DNA from: Rhizopus sp. PT2906
Lineage: Eukaryota > Mucoromycota > Mucoromycetes > Mucorales > Rhizopodaceae
Assembly: GCA_025529335.1 (NCBI GenBank)
Contig: JAMYHX010000239.1
Span: forward strand, 1 to 62,044
Reading direction: 5' to 3'
DNA length: 62,044 bases
The translations under genes and the position numbers were made by a program. Shown in pieces: positions 57,729-62,044 of the stretch. The notes beneath the pieces were generated by a model. The model was not told the origin of the DNA, did no database searches, and worked only from the letters and a program-made list of their open reading frames with translations. The first letter of the stretch is position 1. Every line of letters begins with the position of its first letter.

Positions 57729-59703
57729 ATGAATCGCAACGGCAACCGTAATGAACCTTCTTCCAACAGGGTGAGAGGACCTACTTCTGCTTTATCGAGC
57801 TTTTTAAGAGTGAGTTGTCTTTAGTTGTTATAGATGTGAACCTGATCTTGGACGTTTTTGTAGGAGCAAGGTATTCAAGTGCCTAACCGTAGCAGAAGAG
57901 CACGCCGTGAGGAACAAGCAACTCCAAGAGATATGAGTATTGATCCTCCTACACCCTCTGATGAAGCTAGTTCCATGGAAGGAGTAGAGCAGACTGTGAC
58001 GGTTGCTGCGCAATCGTCATCATCATCATTAACAACAACAACAACAACAGAGGAAATGACTTTTACTGCATCATCATCTAAAAAAAAGAGAAAAGATGAT
58101 AGTGACGATGATGATGATGATGTTGACTTTGCGCCATCCAGTTCAAGAAAGGCGGTCAAAGGCCGTGCACGCATTCTGTTTTGTGTGGTCTGTAAGAGCA
58201 GATTTGCCCGTGACATAAACGATGATAATGAAGAGACTCTTTGCAGTGACTGCAAGGCTGGGAAGTCTCCTAATAAGTCTATTAAGCCCAAGAAGAAAAG
58301 GTTGAACGTCAGTAAGAAAGAGCAGTTACTTGCACATGATAGAGTGCCTTCCCTTCAAGATATTTGTATTTCTGTAGGTGATTCTATGCATATGTGTATA
58401 CAGAAATTGATAGTGGCTTGAACATAGATTGTTGTTGAATATATCGATGAAGTTGAAACCTTTGGCTTCATTAGTGACGAAAGCTTTGAAAAGCTGGCCA
58501 AGATCATTTCTCGTAACAGAAAATTGAATAATCAAACTTCAAGACTATTTATGGAACCCTACAGAAAGACCCTAAGCTTATATGACTGCACTAGTAAGTA
58601 GTAGTAATAATAATAAATAATGAATTATATGTGCTCATGTTCAATAGATATGGATGAGACCGCACTGATGAATGTTGCTCACTTTTGTCCTAGAATGGAA
58701 AGACTAGAACTGATATATTGTGGTCAGATCAATGACAAGGTGCTGCGTCTTTATCAAGAGCGACTACACAATTTGAAGTCATTGTTTCTTTCTGGCGCTT
58801 TCCTTGTTACCAAAGAAGCGTGGATTTCATTCTTTGAAACGACAAATAAGAGGCTTGAGACTTTTGGTCTTCGTCATTCAAATCGCTTTGATCTCACTTG
58901 TATTGAATCTCTGTCCAAGCTTTGTCCCAATCTTCAATCGCTCAATTTGGGGCAACTGGGTTCTCTGACATCAAAATACTTGCCACATATTGCGAAATTG
59001 ACCAAGTTGACCAAGTTGGAACTAGCATGGCCGTCTAATGAAGAAGAACACACAGAACAAGCAGCTAATCTGATTCATATGTTAGAAGAGGTTGGCCCTC
59101 AGTTGACCGAGCTATCCCTTAGAGGATTTTATGGTTTAACTGACGACGTATTGCTAAACGGTATCATGAAACATTGCAAGAACCTTAAAAAGTTAAATGT
59201 GGAACAAAGTGAGCAACTCACAGCTGAGGCTGCGGTGCAATTCTTTGAGAACTGGGAAGCTGAAGGCCTGACATATCTAGACATTTCCCGATGTATTCTG
59301 TTAAATGACGAGGTTTTGAAAGTGGCCATTCGTCGCTTTGGCAACACTTTGACTCATTTGAACATTCACAGCTTAGAGTTACTTTCTCCTAATGGCTTGG
59401 AAGTCTTGGCTGGGGTGGATGAAAATGAAAAGGATTATTGTCACAAGCTCACATATCTTAACTGTAGCTTTGTTCGAGCTATGGATGATTTTGTTCTTCA
59501 AAAGTTGATTACAAAATGTAAATCATTACAAGATATTCATGTCTGGGGCTGTCACTTGGTAAAAATGAAATATACTCTTATGCATATTGTACTCACTTTA
59601 TTTCTTTAAATAGATCACAAATGCAGTAAATACTCAAATCAATCCCATACTACGCATTATTGGAAGGGAAACCAGTACTATATCTTTGTTAAGTACTCAA
59701 TAA
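57729..59703 (+). CDS. RAD7: Rad7 homologue (global nucleotide excision repair), 585 aa
   Basis: LRR protein that, with Rad16, drives repair of non-transcribed DNA and acts in a ubiquitin ligase. Five exons: 57729-57809, 57864-58373, 58428-58593, 58648-59558 and 59614-59703 (1758 nt). The N-terminus has RGPTSALSSFLREQGI, the Rad7/Rhp7 opening. A Ser/Asp-rich linker follows, then a CxxC pair zinc segment (ILFCVVCKSRFARD, TLCSDCKAG). Leucine-rich repeats fill residues about 260-560 (CPRMERLELIYCGQIND, LCPNLQSLNLGQLGSLTS, HCKNLKKLNVEQSEQLT, LTYLNCSFVRAMDD). The length matches yeast Rad7. I read the last exon from splice phase (NAVNTQINPILRIIG). Confidence 0.9.
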
Positions 59704-59795
59704 CATATGGTTGGGCATTTGTGTTACCTTTTTTTTTTTAATTTTCTCTTCTTTATCCCCTCTTTCTCTCTCTCTCAAGCAAATGTCTTGCTTCA
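59704..59795. promoter_or_regulatory. Short spacer with C/T-rich stretch
   Basis: Only 92 bases separate the RAD7 stop from the next start on the same strand. They hold a T run and a CTCTTTCTCTCTCTCTC stretch, a candidate pyrimidine-rich core promoter. Confidence 0.35.
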
Positions 59796-61496
59796 ATGGC
59801 AAAATCCAATAAATTAAAAAAACCACCTCGGTTTTACTTTTGGAGAAAGACTTTATCGTTATCTGATCTCAATCTACCTCGTCGCTCAAAGATAACAGTT
59901 GATGCCCTTCGTACATTAAGCTTGTTTCCTTCTGTCCTTGGCTGGGCCTATAATTGGCAACAAGCCTTACAGGTACCATTACGTGATGCAGGTGGTGCTG
60001 TTATTCTTCAGAGCTCTCAGTTAGATTATGTCGTTGCTAGTTTTTGGGTAATTGAATACAACATTGCTTTAATATTCACATTAACCAAATGATAGTGTGC
60101 CTTGGCTGGCTACTGGAATTGGATATTAACCACAAGTATGATGAGACGCTGGATATATCATTATGAAATAGAAAATGCCATCGTTCGACTGATCACCTTT
60201 ATTGTCATCACATGGTCCATTTCAGCTTTTGTTGGTTCTCGCAATGGACCTGATCAACCTATACGTACCTGGATGATTAATTGCTTTATATTGTTAATCA
60301 CAGACGTCATTCGACTTTCTATCGTTTCAGATCCTAAATATCACGGAAAAAATGCCAATGTAGGAGATCCGAACCTATTTCTAAAACTGACAATCACCAA
60401 AGTGTTCATTATCCCCATGTCAGTAGCAACATGTCTTTCTGTTATCGCAGTACTTATACAAATTGATCAATTACACTACAGTACAAGCCAGCTCATGGCT
60501 GGACCTGTTTTATTAGATGCAAACTTGACACAGGCAAGCCATGGCTCGGTACTAGTCCTGATCATGTCATGCTGGACATACACATGCTTCGAGAGAAGAC
60601 AGGTGCTTAGAAAGACCACTTTGAAGCTACTAGAACCATATCAACACGTAGATTATCGATTTGTTTTAGGGCAACCGCCATCGGCTCAAGCACAGATGCT
60701 CGTAGGACCCGATATTATTCAGGAATCAGACATTCACAAGGACATGATCCTGGTACAATCTTCTGATATTGAAACAGACAAGAGTAGAAAAGTGTTTGAA
60801 GCATTCAAATGGGCAAAAGAGCTGAATCATGAATATATTGTAAAAGTAGACGACGACATCTTTGTTCGTTGGGACACTATCATTGAAGAACTAAAAGCTA
60901 TGGACCCAAAACCATATTATTGGAAAGGGCTCACTTATAGGTATGTGTAGATGATATATATATATATATGAGTCATTGACCCTGTGCATCATAGAAATAT
61001 ACCCATTCGTACCTTGAGCAATTATAAAACATTGAAAACAGACTATGCATTACCTGTTATTCCAGCTTATACCCATGGTATGCTATACATCTTTTCAAAG
61101 GACATCCTGGAATTGATTCTGAACCCAAGCTCACTAAGACGATTTGTTCATGGAGATGGAGAAAATTTTGCTATTTGGCTATTTGGTTTCAACATAAGCC
61201 CTAATCATGATAGGCGTATTCATGATGCATATGATGTATGTGAGAATGATTTTATAGGAAAACGTATGGAAAGAACAACAGACATGCTAGTCATGTACTC
61301 TAACCTTGTGAGTGGGCGTCTACCGTGTACTGGATTTGATCTCAATGGCTGTGCTCTCTGCTATTCCTGCCTTAATAAAAGACCAAGTTGGAGAACAATA
61401 AATTTTGCTTGTGATCCTGATAAAGGTATCATATTGAGAGAGATGGTTGGCTTTTCTCAAATTGCTGGCCAGCTGGATCGAACCTCTTTTGAATAA
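59796..61496 (+). CDS. GT31-like glycosyltransferase with N-terminal membrane domain, 532 aa
   Basis: Three exons, 59796-60047, 60096-60940 and 60995-61496 (1599 nt). The N-terminal part has several hydrophobic segments (AYNWQQALQVPL region, RLITFIVITWSISAFVG, WMINCFILLITDVIRL, KVFIIPMSVATCLSVIAVLI), then VLIMSCWTY. The C-terminal catalytic domain shows YRFVLGQPPS, KDMILVQS, FEAFKWAKELNHEYIVKVDDDIFVRWD (the DDD metal-binding motif), YYWKGLTYR, PVIPAYTHGMLYIFSKD and VHGDGENFAIWLFG, matching beta-1,3-galactosyltransferase-like family 31. A membrane region this long ahead of the domain is unusual for GT31, which normally has one anchor. The donor sugar cannot be told from sequence. Confidence 0.82.
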
Positions 61497-61785
61497 TAAA
61501 CATTATATCTATTTCTCTCTTCTTTTTTTTTGTTAGTTCCCATGAATATTTCTCCCTTTAAGTACTCCCGTTATCCCCTAAGTGCTAAACAAAGGGAGAG
61601 GGAGCGTACCTTAAAAGCTAGCTGAATAATCTGATAACATAATCCAATCAGAATCACGGAAAAAAGAAGTAGCGAAATCAGCGCAAATTGCTCCAATCAT
61701 GTTACATGTAACTATATAAACTCAACCTTTTCTCTCTCTTTTTTTTTTCTTTTTTCTTTATTGATTATAAATTATATCTAAAAAA
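61497..61785. promoter_or_regulatory. Spacer upstream of ATX1
   Basis: About 290 bases with T/C-rich runs directly before the ATX1 start. No gene or strong motif recognised. Confidence 0.4.
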
Positions 61786-62044
61786 ATGGCTGTAATGAGA
61801 AGATGATTACGCGTCTAGTTTTATATGAAAGCTAATACCACTTCTTTTTATTAGACATATGTCTTCAATGTTGAAATGTCTTGTTCTGGCTGTTCTGGCG
61901 CTGTCGAAAGAGCCTTAAATAGATTAGGTAATAATAACAATAAAGAGAGGAGGAAAAAGAGAATAATAATTATACATATATAGGCGTTGAAAGTGTCAAG
62001 ACTGATTTAGAAAAGCAAGAAGTAGTTGTTGTTAGTGAGCGTCC
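61786..62044 (+). CDS. ATX1: Copper chaperone Atx1 (partial at the window end)
   Basis: Cytosolic copper carrier delivering Cu(I) to P-type ATPases. Exon 1 is only 6 nt (ATG GCT, 61786-61791), followed by an intron to 61854. Exon 2 (61855-61927) encodes TYVFNVEMSCSGCSGAVERALNRL with the copper-binding MxCxxC motif. The third exon starts at 61984 (GVESVKTDLEKQEVVVVSER) and is cut at 62044. The short N-terminus and the MSCSGC motif with a downstream LNRL fit Atx1/Atox1. The C-terminal part lies outside. Confidence 0.9.

Noticed and set aside
57875..58291. Minus-strand frame opposite RAD7 exon 2
   Set aside because: Shadow of Ser/Asp-rich codons in RAD7.
1..62044. A secondary-metabolite or defence gene cluster
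   Set aside because: The genes are unrelated housekeeping genes on both strands, without core biosynthetic or immune-type genes grouped together. GGPP synthase alone is not sufficient.

Overview
The window reads as nuclear DNA from an early-diverging filamentous fungus, most likely a member of the Mucorales (Mucoromycota). It is AT-rich. Genes are split by many short GT..AG introns (mostly 45-65 nt), and spacers are compact. The mobile-element remnants resemble families I remember as multi-copy in Mucorales genomes. No species call is possible. Exon borders below were chained by eye from reading frames and splice signals. Where exon lengths are listed, they sum to an intact frame.

Layout. 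1-5005 has no recognisable gene. 5006-10951 holds a four-BRCT Brc1/Rtt107-like protein (+), the U1 snRNP factor Prp39 (-) and the mannosyltransferase Alg11 (+). 11655-15511 is a mobile-element cluster: a fragment of a repeated protein family, a decayed IS630/Tc1-type transposon with intact 46-bp terminal repeats, and a DIRS-like tyrosine recombinase remnant with its terminal repeats. 15537-28752 is a run of minus-strand genes: GGPP synthase, GINS subunit Psf3, CHID1-like GH18 protein, a degenerate mitochondrial PDK-like kinase, an Atf1/CREB-type bZIP factor and a SAPS-domain phosphatase regulator. 30068-41496 holds squalene epoxidase (+), an Xaa-Pro peptidase (-), a membrane-anchored double-psi beta-barrel protein (-), cyclophilin H (+), Mediator subunit 25 (-) and BCKDH E2 (-). 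41571-44500 is a second mobile-element patch with two truncated transposase copies facing each other. 44583-51249 holds exosome subunit Rrp45, V-ATPase subunit e, an arrestin-like protein and a CCDC6-like coiled-coil protein, all on minus. 51250-62044 holds a Rossmann-fold protein (+), another element patch, a two-RRM PUF protein (+), proteasome chaperone PSMG4 (-), ribosomal protein S12 (-), a Rad7 homologue (+), a GT31-like glycosyltransferase (+) and the start of copper chaperone Atx1 (+, cut by the window).

The genes are mostly housekeeping and do not form one pathway. Loose themes are genome maintenance (Brc1-like, Psf3, Rad7), isoprenoid/sterol synthesis (GGPP synthase, squalene epoxidase), RNA processing (Prp39, cyclophilin H, Rrp45, PUF) and glycosylation (Alg11, GT31). 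I found no CRISPR array, operon, rRNA or tRNA gene, and no convincing new multi-gene system. The points most worth checking are the PDK-like protein that appears to have lost its ATP-binding motifs, the shortened Brc1-like protein, the PUF/PSMG4 pair whose stop codons lie one base apart, the very small coding exons, and the opposed transposase fragments.
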